From the NCBI GenBank assembly GCA_009392195.1, contig VFGY01000037.1, positions 186,001 through 250,000 of the forward strand: a stretch of DNA of 64,000 bases. The letters run 5' to 3'. This DNA comes from SAR202 cluster bacterium (GTDB taxonomy: Bacteria > Chloroflexota > Dehalococcoidia > Lucifugimonadales > OSU-TB39). Below the pieces are notes generated by a model. The model was not told the DNA's origin. It saw nothing but the letters and a program-made list of their open reading frames with translations, and searched no databases. Position numbers and translations under genes: made by a program. Shown here one piece after another: positions 9,541 through 18,473 of this stretch. The first letter of the stretch is position 1, and each line of letters opens with the position of its first letter.

Positions 9541-10905
9541 TTAGTGACTTGATATCTTGTTTCCTTTAACTGAAACAAGCTCAGTTCCAATATTGCCTAC
9601 AACTTCACCTGATTCATTGGTCAAAAATAACACATCTCCATCTTCTATTACAAAAGCATTGTCTTTATCAACACCCATCCTTCGTGCCAGCCTAGCATGT
9701 GCCACCAAATGGCGGTATTCTCCGTGGATAGGCATGAAATATTTTGGTTTAAATAAGCTGATCATTAACTTTAATTCTTCTCTACTTGCATGCCCATGAA
9801 CATGCACTTGTGAATTTTTGTTGTAAAAAACATCTGCTCCTTGCCTGAATAAATTATCAATCGTTTTTGATATTGCTTTTTCATTACCCGGTATTGGAGA
9901 TGCAGAAACAATGATTGTATCTCCTTTCTTGATTTTAAGATGTTTGTGGTCGCTATTTGCTATGCGCGTTAAAGCGGATGAAGGTTCTCCCTGAGCCCCC
10001 GTCGCAAGTATTACAATGCGCCTATCCTTGATTTTTGTTGCTTCATCTAAAGGAATAAGCATGTCATCGGGAATATTTAAATACCCCATCTTTTTTGCCA
10101 TCTTCACATTATTTATCATGCTTTTCCCGGCTATCGTTACTTTACGATCATATCTAGCAGCTATATCTATCACTTGTTGCATTCTAGAAATCAACGAAGC
10201 AAATGTAGCTACAATTATCCTGCCCTTAGCTTCTCCAATAACCTTATTAAAAGCTTCCTCTATTATGAATTCAGACGGGGTGTATCCTTCGTTTTCTGAA
10301 TAAGTAGAGTCTGAGCACAAAAGCAATACCCCTTCACCTGCTACCGTGCTCATAGCTTGAAAATTTGTCGGTTTTCCGTCCACTGGTGTATGGTCTATTT
10401 TAAAATCACCGGTGTGTATTATCTTTCCCAGAGGAGTTTTAATTGAAATTCCCATTGCGTCTGGAATAGAATGGCAGACCCTAAAAAACTCTATTTCAAC
10501 ATTTCCAATCTTTATTGGTACTCCAGGCTCGATATCATTCAACTCTGTTTCTGCAGCTAAACCATGTTCTTTGAGTTTCACTCTTATAAGTCCGTTAGTA
10601 AGAGATGACGCATATATAGGAAGACCCATATTTTTAATTAAATATGGTATAGCCCCAATATGGTCTTCATGCCCATGTGTTACTAATATAGCTTTTATTC
10701 TTTCCACATTTTCTACAAGATATGAAAAGTCTGGTATATAAAAATCAATATCTGTAACCTGTTGGCCCGGGAAACCTATGCCACAATCAATAATAAATAT
10801 TTCCTTATCGACTTCTATAGCCATCATGTTCTTCCCGATCTCTCCCAATCCCCCAAACGGAATGATTCTTATTCCGTTTTTTTTATTTTGTATGTAATTG
10901 ATCAT
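9541..10905 (-). CDS. rnj: Ribonuclease J, short form
   Basis: Metallo-beta-lactamase/beta-CASP ribonuclease for 5'-3' exo- and endonucleolytic mRNA decay. Metal ligands are in THGHEDHIGAIPYL (residues about 74-87), with further ligands in HTGDFKID and in the late HVHGHASREELK. GGLGEIGKNMM at the N-terminus is typical. At 454 residues it is about 100 shorter than the common form: it stops just after the second half of the catalytic core, and the C-terminal dimerisation/RNA-contact domain is missing. A +1 frame stays open for about 36 codons past the stop (see findings), so a frameshift cannot be excluded. Start ATG has AAGGAA about 12 bases upstream. Confidence 0.9.
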   Translation of the reverse strand: MINYIQNKKNGIRIIPFGGLGEIGKNMMAIEVDKEIFIIDCGIGFPGQQVTDIDFYIPDFSYLVENVERIKAILVTHGHEDHIGAIPYLIKNMGLPIYASSLTNGLIRVKLKEHGLAAETELNDIEPGVPIKIGNVEIEFFRVCHSIPDAMGISIKTPLGKIIHTGDFKIDHTPVDGKPTNFQAMSTVAGEGVLLLCSDSTYSENEGYTPSEFIIEEAFNKVIGEAKGRIIVATFASLISRMQQVIDIAARYDRKVTIAGKSMINNVKMAKKMGYLNIPDDMLIPLDEATKIKDRRIVILATGAQGEPSSALTRIANSDHKHLKIKKGDTIIVSASPIPGNEKAISKTIDNLFRQGADVFYNKNSQVHVHGHASREELKLMISLFKPKYFMPIHGEYRHLVAHARLARRMGVDKDNAFVIEDGDVLFLTNESGEVVGNIGTELVSVKGNKISSH

Positions 10906-10951
10906 AAATATTCTTATTCCTTAATATTCGTCCTAACCGCCAACTCTATTT

Positions 10952-11551
10952 TCAAAACAAATTCAACTGGGAATCTGTTTGTATATCTTTATTTTTCGCT
11001 ACATTCAATCTCTCCATTATTTCTGGAATCTTTGTGAAATCATTTTTTAGTATAGCCATAATATTGCCGTTTCTTAATCCGGCAGCAGGGTGATAGACTG
11101 AAAACAGTGGGATGTTTTTATATTTCATTAATCTCCCTCTAGAATTAGCGAGGGTCCTATTTGGTAAAAATCTGGTCAATGGATACCTGCCTAAAGTCAC
11201 AATCAACTTAGGCGAAATCATTTCTAATTGTTCCTTAAGGTAATCGCCACACGCATTAATCTCGTCGGGCAACGGATCTCTATTATTAGGAGGTCTACAT
11301 TTTAACAAATTTGTTATGTAAACATCTTTTCTTGAAAGATTTATGCTTTCTAGCAATTTATCCAACAATTGACCTGCTCTTCCAACAAACGGCTTGCCTG
11401 ATTGGTCTTCATAATATCCGGGTGCTTCCCCGGTTAAAAAAATGTCTGATGAAAACGATCCTTCACCAGGAACTGCTTTTGTTCTCTTATACCCAAGACA
11501 GCAGTTTGTACAATTGTTGATTTTTTCAACTAAGTTTTTATATTCAATCAT
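10952..11551 (-). CDS. Uracil-DNA glycosylase, family 4 (Fe-S type)
   Basis: Removes uracil from DNA to start base-excision repair. The 199 residues match the family-4 enzymes. N-terminal CTNCC (Cys14, Cys17/18) and the later LKCRPP and NACGDYL cysteines can form the 4Fe-4S cluster. GEAPGYYEDQSGKPFVGRAG is the uracil pocket loop. VYHPAAGLRN near the end is the DNA-intercalation motif. It sits between acpP and rnj, 46 bases from rnj, in the same direction. No other UDG family is seen in the window. Confidence 0.93.
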   Translation of the reverse strand: MIEYKNLVEKINNCTNCCLGYKRTKAVPGEGSFSSDIFLTGEAPGYYEDQSGKPFVGRAGQLLDKLLESINLSRKDVYITNLLKCRPPNNRDPLPDEINACGDYLKEQLEMISPKLIVTLGRYPLTRFLPNRTLANSRGRLMKYKNIPLFSVYHPAAGLRNGNIMAILKNDFTKIPEIMERLNVAKNKDIQTDSQLNLF

Positions 11552-11615
11552 TTAAAAAGACTAGGTATTCTTGCTTCTTTCAGCCCATCACCATCATTTC
11601 TAAACCAAATGATTC

Positions 11616-11873
11616 TTAGTCTTGAACACCTTTATCTTTAAGATAATCGATAGCTTTCTGAACAGTGGTGATGCTTTCGGCATCATCGTCACTTATTTCT
11701 ATCGGTGTTTCATCATTTCCAAATTCTTCTTCAAAAGCCATAATCAATTCTACTAAATCCAAAGAATCCGCATTCAAATCCTCTGTGAAGCTGGATTCTG
11801 GTTTTACTTCAACTTCTTCTACACTTAATTTATCTGCTACAACAGCCTGAACTCTTTCTAAAACCGTAGCCAT
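11616..11873 (-). CDS. acpP: Acyl carrier protein
   Basis: Carries growing acyl chains on a 4'-phosphopantetheine arm. At 85 acidic residues it has typical length and composition. The attachment site is Ser37 in [12 protein letters not shown]. It lies in one direction with fabD and nusB upstream (20 bases after nusB), so it belongs to the fatty-acid cluster even though plsX, fabH and fabG, the usual neighbours, are absent. Confidence 0.97.
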   Translation of the reverse strand: MATVLERVQAVVADKLSVEEVEVKPESSFTEDLNADSLDLVELIMAFEEEFGNDETPIEISDDDAESITTVQKAIDYLKDKGVQD

Positions 11874-11893
11874 ATTAAAGACTCCTTAAACAT

Positions 11894-12349
11894 TTATTCC
11901 TTTATTTTTAGTTTTTGCAATACGGATCCTAAAACTCCATTTACAAATTTATAAGAGTTGTCTGAACCATATATTTTAGCTAGTTCAACTGCTTCATTGA
12001 CAACTACCTTGGGAGGAGTATCGGAAAAATCCAAAAGCTCTAAAATCCCCATTCGCAAAACACTTTTGTCTAGCGACGAAAGATCTCCAACCTCTCTCTC
12101 TGTAGCGCATTCAGCTATTAAACTATCTATTTGTTTTTTTTTATCTAATACTCCAAATACTATTTCTCGGGCGAATTTTAGATGATTTTCGTCCAAGTCA
12201 GATTCTACCATAAGATGACCTAAAACATCATCCATATGATGTTTTGTTAAATCGATTTCAAACAACGTTTGAAGTGCTAAAGACCTGCCTTTGCTCCTAT
12301 TCCGCCTTAGCATATTCGTAAATATTTCAGGTTTTTGTGTTACACCCAT
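11894..12349 (-). CDS. nusB: Transcription antitermination protein NusB
   Basis: Binds boxA RNA with S10 (NusE) for rRNA antitermination. 151 residues, all-helical family. RRNRSKGRSLALQTLFEID at the N-terminus and the C-terminal VVNEAVELAKIYGSDNSYKFVNGVLG are the family signatures. The first ATG (12349) adds 12 residues before a second ATG at 12313; neither has a clear Shine-Dalgarno, and the second gives the more usual N-terminus (MLRRNRSKG). Placement between fabD and acpP is uncommon and suggests a compacted operon. Confidence 0.94.
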   Translation of the reverse strand: MGVTQKPEIFTNMLRRNRSKGRSLALQTLFEIDLTKHHMDDVLGHLMVESDLDENHLKFAREIVFGVLDKKKQIDSLIAECATEREVGDLSSLDKSVLRMGILELLDFSDTPPKVVVNEAVELAKIYGSDNSYKFVNGVLGSVLQKLKIKE

Positions 12350-12362
12350 ATCAGCTTAAACG

Positions 12363-13304
12363 CTATAAATCTAACTTATCGGCACTTTGAACAGAGTCAA
12401 CGCTGAAAACCTTACAATCGGAGTTTATTCTTTTAATCATTGCCGTAAGTGCTTTGCCAGGTCCAAATTCAATGAAACTCGACACTCCATTATTTATCAT
12501 GTAATCCACCGATTGTTTCCAATTCACACAGTTGCATAGTTGATTAACTAGCTCATCTTTTACCTGTTCTGATGTATCTAGCTTTTGAAAAGTTGTATTC
12601 CCAACAATTGGTATTATTGGTTCATTAAAATCCATTACTGCAATCGCATTGATTAAACCTTCTCTTGCCGGCTCCATTAACCCTGAATGAAAAGCGCCAG
12701 CAACTTTTAAGGGAACAACTTTCCTAGCACCCCGAGCCATCGACATATCCAATGCCATTGCTACTTGTTTTTTTTCTCCACTTATTACAATTTGATTTTC
12801 AGTATTTATATTTGAAACATAAGTGCCTGTTTGGGCACTAATTTCTGACAAAGTAACTGCATCTAAGCCCAAGACTGCTGCCATTGCCCCAGGCCTTAAT
12901 TCGCAGGCTTTTTGCATCAGTTCTCCTCTTTTTTGAACTAATCTCGCCGTCTCAGAAAGATCCAGCACCCCCGAAGCCACCAACGAAGTAAACTCACCCA
13001 AACTATGTCCAGCCAAAAAAATTGGATCCGGAACATTTTTTATAGAGGCTTGAACAAACCTATAAGCTGCAATGCTGGTTGCCATAATCGCCGGTTGTGC
13101 ATTAATTGTTTTTCTAAGGTCTTCTTCAGGGCCTTCAAAAATAATTTGGCTAAGCTTCCTTCCTAAAGCATCATCTACTTCTTCAAACACATCTTTAACC
13201 AATGAAGAGGCTTTATATAAATCAAATCCCATACCAACGGTTTGAGAACCTTGTCCTGGGAATAGAAATGCATATTTGCTATTTGATTCTTCTTGGGCAG
13301 ACAT
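12363..13304 (-). CDS. fabD: Malonyl-CoA:ACP transacylase
   Basis: Loads malonate from CoA to ACP. 313 residues. The catalytic nucleophile is Ser101 in AGHSLGEF, and FPGQGSQTVGMG at residues 15-26 forms the oxyanion region. The ATG has AAGGG upstream. It follows rpmF directly (15 bases), the place normally held by plsX and fabH. acpP is two genes downstream and accDA closes the run, so malonyl supply and transfer are co-oriented. Confidence 0.96.
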   Translation of the reverse strand: MSAQEESNSKYAFLFPGQGSQTVGMGFDLYKASSLVKDVFEEVDDALGRKLSQIIFEGPEEDLRKTINAQPAIMATSIAAYRFVQASIKNVPDPIFLAGHSLGEFTSLVASGVLDLSETARLVQKRGELMQKACELRPGAMAAVLGLDAVTLSEISAQTGTYVSNINTENQIVISGEKKQVAMALDMSMARGARKVVPLKVAGAFHSGLMEPAREGLINAIAVMDFNEPIIPIVGNTTFQKLDTSEQVKDELVNQLCNCVNWKQSVDYMINNGVSSFIEFGPGKALTAMIKRINSDCKVFSVDSVQSADKLDL

Positions 13305-13319
13305 ATATCAAACCCTTAT

Positions 13320-13502
13320 TTACTCAGATTGTTCAACAGAAGTAACTTGTCTTCCATTGTAATACCCACATTCAGAGCAAGCTCTATGTCCTTGAATATA
13401 CGCATTGCACTGTTTACATTGAGCTATAGAAGGGGCTTTAATCCCAGCATTTGCATTTTTGTTACGCTGCCTTCTTTTAGAATGTTTTTTCTTTGGTGGC
13501 AT
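13320..13502 (-). CDS. rpmF: 50S ribosomal protein L32
   Basis: Small 60-residue ribosomal protein with the basic MPPKKKHSKRRQRNK start and an intact zinc ribbon: Cys29, Cys32, Cys42, Cys45 (CKQC and CSEC). This is the Zn-containing C+ paralogue. It starts 6 bases after the end of yceD, the classic yceD-rpmF pair. Confidence 0.97.
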   Translation of the reverse strand: MPPKKKHSKRRQRNKNANAGIKAPSIAQCKQCNAYIQGHRACSECGYYNGRQVTSVEQSE

Positions 13503-13508
13503 TTTTAT

Positions 13509-14036
13509 TTAGTTCTCCTGTTTTCTTTCAATTATTCTCGTAGTTGACAATATATTCCATCCATCATTGATTGAGTCTGTTTGGCACTTACAAGAATTTG
13601 AGTTAAGATTTATTCCGCATCTCACGCATAGACCTTTACATTGTACATCACATTTCACAGTTATTGGCATACTGATATCAATATATTGAACGACCATGTT
13701 TGATATGTCTAGCATATTGTTTGCATCAATTAAGCTAATTCCTACTTGTTCTTCTTTCTCTAGGACACTTTCGCTGGTAAAGCCACTACTAGGAAACACT
13801 TCTTCCTCAACGTCAAAGTTTATGCCAAACGGAAATTTATTCAAACATCTTCCACATTCGATTTCTATTTCAGTATCAATGCGGGCACTGACCCAAATAC
13901 CTTTATCAGTTCTCAAAAATTCACCCCTCCCAACCACAAACAAATCTTTATCCCCAACTCGAATATAATCTTCTATATTTAAAGAACTAACAAACCCTGC
14001 CTTTTGAAATAAAATTTCAGACACATTAAATTTCAT
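13509..14036 (-). CDS. yceD: YceD family protein (DUF177), 23S rRNA accumulation
   Basis: Homologue of the DUF177/YceD family, which in other bacteria is linked to 23S rRNA levels and always sits before rpmF. 175 residues. It has a central ECGRCLNKF motif and a C-terminal cysteine-rich stretch (CDVQCKGLCVRCG, then SCKCQ) that may bind zinc; the family core motif is this CxxC plus the late GLCxxCG. Six bases separate it from rpmF. The assignment rests on motif and context. Confidence 0.88.
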   Translation of the reverse strand: MKFNVSEILFQKAGFVSSLNIEDYIRVGDKDLFVVGRGEFLRTDKGIWVSARIDTEIEIECGRCLNKFPFGINFDVEEEVFPSSGFTSESVLEKEEQVGISLIDANNMLDISNMVVQYIDISMPITVKCDVQCKGLCVRCGINLNSNSCKCQTDSINDGWNILSTTRIIERKQEN

Positions 14037-14061
14037 AGTTGATCCCGATACTAATTATGTG

Positions 14062-14469
14062 TCAATTGCCACTATTAGTTATATTATTACGAACAAACTT
14101 TACTATTTCGGCACTTGAAGTTCCTGGCCCAAACACTTCAGCCACTCCCATTTCCAAAAGGTTAATCTTGTCTTGGTCGGGAATAATTCCGCCAACAACA
14201 ACAGGGATATCACTAGCACCCTGTTTGTCGAGTTCTTCAAAAAGTGCAGGGATTAAGTCCATATGTGCACCAGAAAGTATGCTTATGCCAATTAAGTCCA
14301 CATCCTCTTCTAATGCCGCCCGGGTTACCATTGATGGAGTTTGTCTAATGCCTGTATAAATAACTTCCATTCCATTATCACGCAACATCCTGGCAATAAT
14401 TTTTGCACCTCTATCATGACCATCCAGACCCAATTTGCCTACAAGCACTCTGAGCAATTTAGTTTCCAT
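14062..14469 (-). CDS. Methylmalonyl-CoA mutase, small (B12-binding) subunit
   Basis: Stand-alone cobalamin-binding domain, 135 residues. The base-off axial ligand is His18 in the DGHDRG motif (DxHxxG). GISILSGAHM and VVVGGIIPDQD form the rest of the Rossmann-like pocket. It completes the catalytic subunit encoded at 16196-17782, which lacks this domain; the split form is known from archaea and several bacteria. The epimerase lies 5 bases upstream. Together they convert methylmalonyl-CoA to succinyl-CoA. Confidence 0.94.
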   Translation of the reverse strand: METKLLRVLVGKLGLDGHDRGAKIIARMLRDNGMEVIYTGIRQTPSMVTRAALEEDVDLIGISILSGAHMDLIPALFEELDKQGASDIPVVVGGIIPDQDKINLLEMGVAEVFGPGTSSAEIVKFVRNNITNSGN

Positions 14470-14474
14470 TTAAT

Positions 14475-14933
14475 TTAACCTTCTTTTTTAGATGAATCTG
14501 TTTCTATTAATTCAACCAAAACATTTCCTGTAGACTTTGGGTGAATAAACGCGATCATCCCTTCAAGACCTTGTCTCGGTTCTTGGTCTATCAGTTTAAC
14601 ATCAGCATTTTGTAATTCTTTAATCGATTCTTGGATATTTTCCACCTCAAAACAAATATGGTGTACTCCTTCTCCTTTATTCTTTATAAACTTAGCTACG
14701 CCGCTATCATTCCCAATAGGCTCAATAAACTCTAAGCTGGTCATCCCTAAATGAATCATAGCAGCTTTAACTTTTTGTTCAGAAATTATCTCAATTTTTG
14801 GCGAAGCCAGGCCGAACAATTTAACATACAGCTTGATAGATTCGATAATGTTATCAACTGCTATACATACGTGATTTATTGACTTTGCTATGCAAATCGC
14901 TTCATGGGGAAATTCTTTTGGGGATTGAGTCAT
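14475..14933 (-). CDS. mce: Methylmalonyl-CoA epimerase
   Basis: Converts (S)- to (R)-methylmalonyl-CoA. 152 residues in the vicinal-oxygen-chelate (glyoxalase) fold with two beta-alpha-beta-beta-beta units. INHVCIAVDNI near residue 19 gives one metal His. GVHHICFEVENI in the middle gives the second, and the late FIHPKSTGNVLVELIE carries the closing His/Glu set. Position between the B12 subunit and an acyl-CoA dehydrogenase supports the role. The first ATG is used; about 15 extra N-terminal residues precede the domain. Confidence 0.93.
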   Translation of the reverse strand: MTQSPKEFPHEAICIAKSINHVCIAVDNIIESIKLYVKLFGLASPKIEIISEQKVKAAMIHLGMTSLEFIEPIGNDSGVAKFIKNKGEGVHHICFEVENIQESIKELQNADVKLIDQEPRQGLEGMIAFIHPKSTGNVLVELIETDSSKKEG

Positions 14934-14974
14934 AAAATTATTCCAATATAAAATGGTTTTATAGTCTAATCAGA

Positions 14975-16132
14975 TTATTTTAAGGCTTCTTTGGAAATAA
15001 TCATACGTTGTATTTCACTAGTTCCCTCATATATTTCTGTTACTTTTGAATCCCTATAGAGTCGTTCAGCAACAGTGGGCGCAAAATAACCTAAACCTCC
15101 ATGAATTTGAACAGCTTTATTAGCAGATTCAACCGCTACCCTAGAAGACAACAGTTTTGCCATAGATGCTTCTTTGGCATATTTAAGACCGTCATCTTTA
15201 TATTCAGCAGCTTTATATACCAACATCCTTGATGCTTCTATGTCTGTCGCCATATCAGCAATCATCCATTGAATAGCTTGAAATTGATCTAATTTATTCC
15301 CAAATGCACTTCTTTGTTTAGCATAGGAAACACTTACATCATACGCGGCTTGTGCCAAACCAACTCCTTGTGCAGCTATACCTATACGACTTCCGTTAAG
15401 TATGTCCATTAGTTTCTTAAATCCATCGGCTCCTTCTCCTATAATGTTTTTTTCAGGAACTGGAGTATTGTTAAAAACTAACTCTGCGGTTGAAGATGCT
15501 CTCATGCCCATCTTGCCAGATTGTGGATTTATTACAAATCCTTCTGCACCTCTTTCTAGTATTAATGCAACAATACCTTTTCTGTTTAATCTAATATCTC
15601 GATTTGCGATTATTACAAAAACATCTGCTTCTTTAGCATTTGTCGTATATAATTTCGTACCATTCAACAAATATTCTCCTCCAACTTTATGAAGGGAAGT
15701 GGCGATTTTTGCTGAGTCGCTACCAGCCCCAGGCTCCGTTAAAGCAAATGCGCCAATTGATTTTGCTGAAATTAAATCCGACAAATACTTGGTTTTTTGT
15801 TCTTCAGTGCCATAGGTGTTGATAAATTGCGTACATAACGATAAATGCGCCAAAAAAATAACACTCGTTGACCCACATCCTCTTGCTATTTCTTCTGCTA
15901 CGATCGCTAATTGCTTACTAGTTCCGCCAACACCTCCATATTTTTCATCTATGGTTAATCCAGTTAAACCAAGATTAGCTAAGCCCTCTATATTTTTTCT
16001 AGGAAATTTTCCAGAGGAGTCAAACTCTGATGCATGTGGTTCTAGTTCACTAAGGGCAAATCGCCTTATTTCTTTTTTTAAAAGCAGTTCTTCATCTGAA
16101 ATCATAAAGTCTGGCATTACCTTAATCTCCAA
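14975..16132 (-). CDS. Acyl-CoA dehydrogenase (short/branched-chain type)
   Basis: FAD enzyme oxidising an acyl-CoA to the 2-enoyl-CoA, passing electrons to ETF. 385 residues, full family length. FALTEPGAGSDSAKI near residue 130 and the C-terminal VTEIYEGTSEIQRMIISK are the two family signatures; the Glu of YEGTSEIQ is the likely catalytic base. Placed inside the methylmalonyl-CoA group, it may feed propionyl or branched-chain substrate into that route (inference). A second possible start is Met6, MPDFMISDEEL. It could equally be an isovaleryl- or butyryl-CoA enzyme; sequence alone does not decide. Confidence 0.9.
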   Translation of the reverse strand: MEIKVMPDFMISDEELLLKKEIRRFALSELEPHASEFDSSGKFPRKNIEGLANLGLTGLTIDEKYGGVGGTSKQLAIVAEEIARGCGSTSVIFLAHLSLCTQFINTYGTEEQKTKYLSDLISAKSIGAFALTEPGAGSDSAKIATSLHKVGGEYLLNGTKLYTTNAKEADVFVIIANRDIRLNRKGIVALILERGAEGFVINPQSGKMGMRASSTAELVFNNTPVPEKNIIGEGADGFKKLMDILNGSRIGIAAQGVGLAQAAYDVSVSYAKQRSAFGNKLDQFQAIQWMIADMATDIEASRMLVYKAAEYKDDGLKYAKEASMAKLLSSRVAVESANKAVQIHGGLGYFAPTVAERLYRDSKVTEIYEGTSEIQRMIISKEALK

Positions 16133-16195
16133 ATATTAAAGCCTGTAAATCGCTCGTTATTGTTGCTCATAAAATTTGTATAATATTCGATAATT

Positions 16196-17782
16196 TTAAT
16201 CATTACTCCCAAATTCTCCAAAAACATTTCTCATTTCATCTGATATCTCTCCCAGAGTGCAATATGCCCTAGCACAATCTAATATTGCAGGCATTATATT
16301 GTCTGTGGTTTTTGATATTGTTTTCAACCTAGCTAAACACTCTTTTACATTTTCTTCATTTCTGTTTTTCCGCAACTTTTTTATTTTCTGTATTTGCCTA
16401 GCAGTCTGTTTTTGGTCAATTATTTGTATTTTTTCTATAGGAGGAGTATCTGATTTATATTTATTTACACCTACAATAATTGAACTCTGGTTTTCTACCG
16501 ATTTTTGATATTCGAATGCACTATTCTGTATTTCCTTAGTTTGAAACCCTTCCTCGAGTGCCAACACAGCTCCACCCAAGCCATCAATTTTATTAATATA
16601 TTCATTTACGTCGGCTTCAATCTGTGAAGTTAATTCTTCAACATAATAAGAGCCTCCCGCAGGGTCAGTCGTAGAAACAATTCCTGTTTCATATGCTAAG
16701 ATTTGTTGCGTCCTAAGCGATAATTGTGCAGACTCTTCAGTGGGTAGAGCTAAGGCTTCATCTTTAGAATTTACATGCAAAGACTGTGTGCCTCCTAACA
16801 CAGCTGCAAGTGCCTGAATTGTAGTTCTAATTATATTGTTTTCAGGTTGTTGTGCAGTTAAAGTTACGCCCGCAGTTTGCGTATGGAATCTCAGCCTAGC
16901 CGACCGTTCATCTTGTGATTTGAACCTTTGTTTAATTATTTTAGCCCAAATTCTTCTTGCCGCTCTAAATTTAGCTATTTCCTCAAACAAATTACTTTGA
17001 GCCACAAAGAAAAAAGAAATACGCGGAGCAAATTTATCCACATCAAGACCAGCAGAAAGAGCAGCATCTACATAAGCAATGGCGTTTGCAAATGTAAACG
17101 CCAGTTCTTGAACTGCATTTGCGCCTGCTTCCCTTATATGATATCCACTCACACTTATGGTATTCCAATGGGGAACATATGAAGTACAATATTCGAACAC
17201 GTCTGTTACAAGCCTCATAGATGATTTAGGCGGGTATATATAAGTGCCTCTTGCTATATACTCTTTTAAGATGTCATTTTGTATCGTGCCTTTAAGTGCT
17301 TTAGGAGATACTCCTTTTTTTCGCGCCATTTCAATGTAAAAAGCCAAGAGGATAGGTGCTGTTGAATTGATGGTCATCGAAGCACTAATGTCTTCAACAT
17401 TAATTCCTTTGAATAACGTTTCCATGTCTTCCAAACTTGAAATCGAAACTCCTGCTCTGCCAACTTCTCCAACTGCTAGTTCATGGTCAGAATCATAACC
17501 CATTTGAGTCGGGAGATCGAAAGCGATACTTAGACCCGTTTGGCCTTGCTCCAATAAATACCTGTAACGTTTATTAGACTCTTCAGGAGAAGAAAACCCA
17601 GAATATTGTCGCATCGTCCACAATTTTTTACTGTACATTTCTGGGTAAATACCTCTGGTATATGGATATTCGCCTGGAATTTCAGCTTCATTGTGCCGGT
17701 CGAATGGAGCGCGGCTTGAATCAATTTCGTTTTCTTTAGATTTACTGCTGTTGTCTTCTAAGTTTTGTTGTTTATTTGTCAT
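16196..17782 (-). CDS. Methylmalonyl-CoA mutase, large catalytic subunit
   Basis: Radical carbon-skeleton rearrangement of (R)-methylmalonyl-CoA to succinyl-CoA. The 528 residues cover the TIM-barrel half only; the cobalamin domain is encoded separately at 14062-14469. [12 protein letters not shown] and [10 protein letters not shown] near residues 40-65 are the substrate-tunnel motifs, and [20 protein letters not shown] near 335 is the family block. The N-terminus has a 35-residue polar extension. No MeaB-type GTPase chaperone is visible nearby. Confidence 0.95.
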   Translation of the reverse strand: MTNKQQNLEDNSSKSKENEIDSSRAPFDRHNEAEIPGEYPYTRGIYPEMYSKKLWTMRQYSGFSSPEESNKRYRYLLEQGQTGLSIAFDLPTQMGYDSDHELAVGEVGRAGVSISSLEDMETLFKGINVEDISASMTINSTAPILLAFYIEMARKKGVSPKALKGTIQNDILKEYIARGTYIYPPKSSMRLVTDVFEYCTSYVPHWNTISVSGYHIREAGANAVQELAFTFANAIAYVDAALSAGLDVDKFAPRISFFFVAQSNLFEEIAKFRAARRIWAKIIKQRFKSQDERSARLRFHTQTAGVTLTAQQPENNIIRTTIQALAAVLGGTQSLHVNSKDEALALPTEESAQLSLRTQQILAYETGIVSTTDPAGGSYYVEELTSQIEADVNEYINKIDGLGGAVLALEEGFQTKEIQNSAFEYQKSVENQSSIIVGVNKYKSDTPPIEKIQIIDQKQTARQIQKIKKLRKNRNEENVKECLARLKTISKTTDNIMPAILDCARAYCTLGEISDEMRNVFGEFGSND

Positions 17783-17801
17783 TTTAGATTACTATTGAAA
17801 A

Positions 17802-18332
17802 TCATGTGATATTTGTTCTATTAACAATGTCATTATTAACCTTCGTTTTTAAGTCCTTTATAAACTGGACTAGCTCAGAAGTTGCTCCAGAAAAACTATA
17901 TTTTATTAATCTAAACATTAATTTGTTTATCTCTGTTTCCTCTGTAAGTGTCAATAAAGATATTTCTCCATAAGGCTTCAATTCAAAGGTGTGTGTTGAA
18001 ATTATTGGCATTGTTTGATTTATAGTTTTACGAACTAGCTTTCTATTCCTTACAAGAGCAAAAGATTCCCACTCTATTTGCTGTCCATTTACATCAGTTT
18101 CTTTCCAAATATCTCTACTTTTACTTGTAATAACTTTTTCTGTTCTTATCAAACCCTCCCTCCATAACGGTTGCTTTTCATAGTCTGTTATGGCGTTCCA
18201 CAACTGCTCACATGTAACGTTAAATTGTTCAGTCGTAGTATATTTATATGTTCCTTGATAATTTTGCTTTAAAATCAGAATTCCAAAAGTAACAAAACTA
18301 ATGAAAAATATTGTTACTATAATTAATACCAT
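17802..18332 (-). CDS. Membrane-anchored SRPBCC (START-like) domain protein
   Basis: 176 residues. Residues 1-22 form one strongly hydrophobic segment, so the protein is probably tethered with its C-terminal domain on one side. The rest resembles polyketide-cyclase/START-like proteins: FNVTCEQLWNAITDYEKQPLWREG is a typical opening and TLTEETEINK a later strand. Ligand and role are unknown. It is first in the minus-strand run and 19 bases before the mutase gene, so it may be co-transcribed with it. Confidence 0.75.
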   Translation of the reverse strand: MVLIIVTIFFISFVTFGILILKQNYQGTYKYTTTEQFNVTCEQLWNAITDYEKQPLWREGLIRTEKVITSKSRDIWKETDVNGQQIEWESFALVRNRKLVRKTINQTMPIISTHTFELKPYGEISLLTLTEETEINKLMFRLIKYSFSGATSELVQFIKDLKTKVNNDIVNRTNIT

Positions 18333-18398
18333 TATTGCATTTCATCCTATATTTATAGCCTTTAATTCTTATAATCATGTTACAGTGTATGATATAGG

Positions 18399-18407
18399 AT
18401 TATACCA
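18399..18407 (-). promoter_or_regulatory. Candidate extended -10 promoter of the SRPBCC/mutase run
   Basis: The minus strand reads TGGTATAAT, a perfect extended -10 (TGn then TATAAT), about 65 bases before the SRPBCC start. No good -35 is found at 17 bases. It lies in the 141-base divergent region with ruvB, for which I see no convincing promoter. Confidence 0.45.
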
Positions 18408-18473
18408 AAAGTTCAGTTTTATATTTAAATCAATTAACAATACAGTCATTAGCGACAATAATCGGGTGTAAGA

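Noticed and set aside
11556-11619. AAGACTA and TAGTCTT flanking the acpP stop as a terminator
   Set aside because: The loop would be about 50 bases and there is no T-run; not a credible intrinsic terminator.
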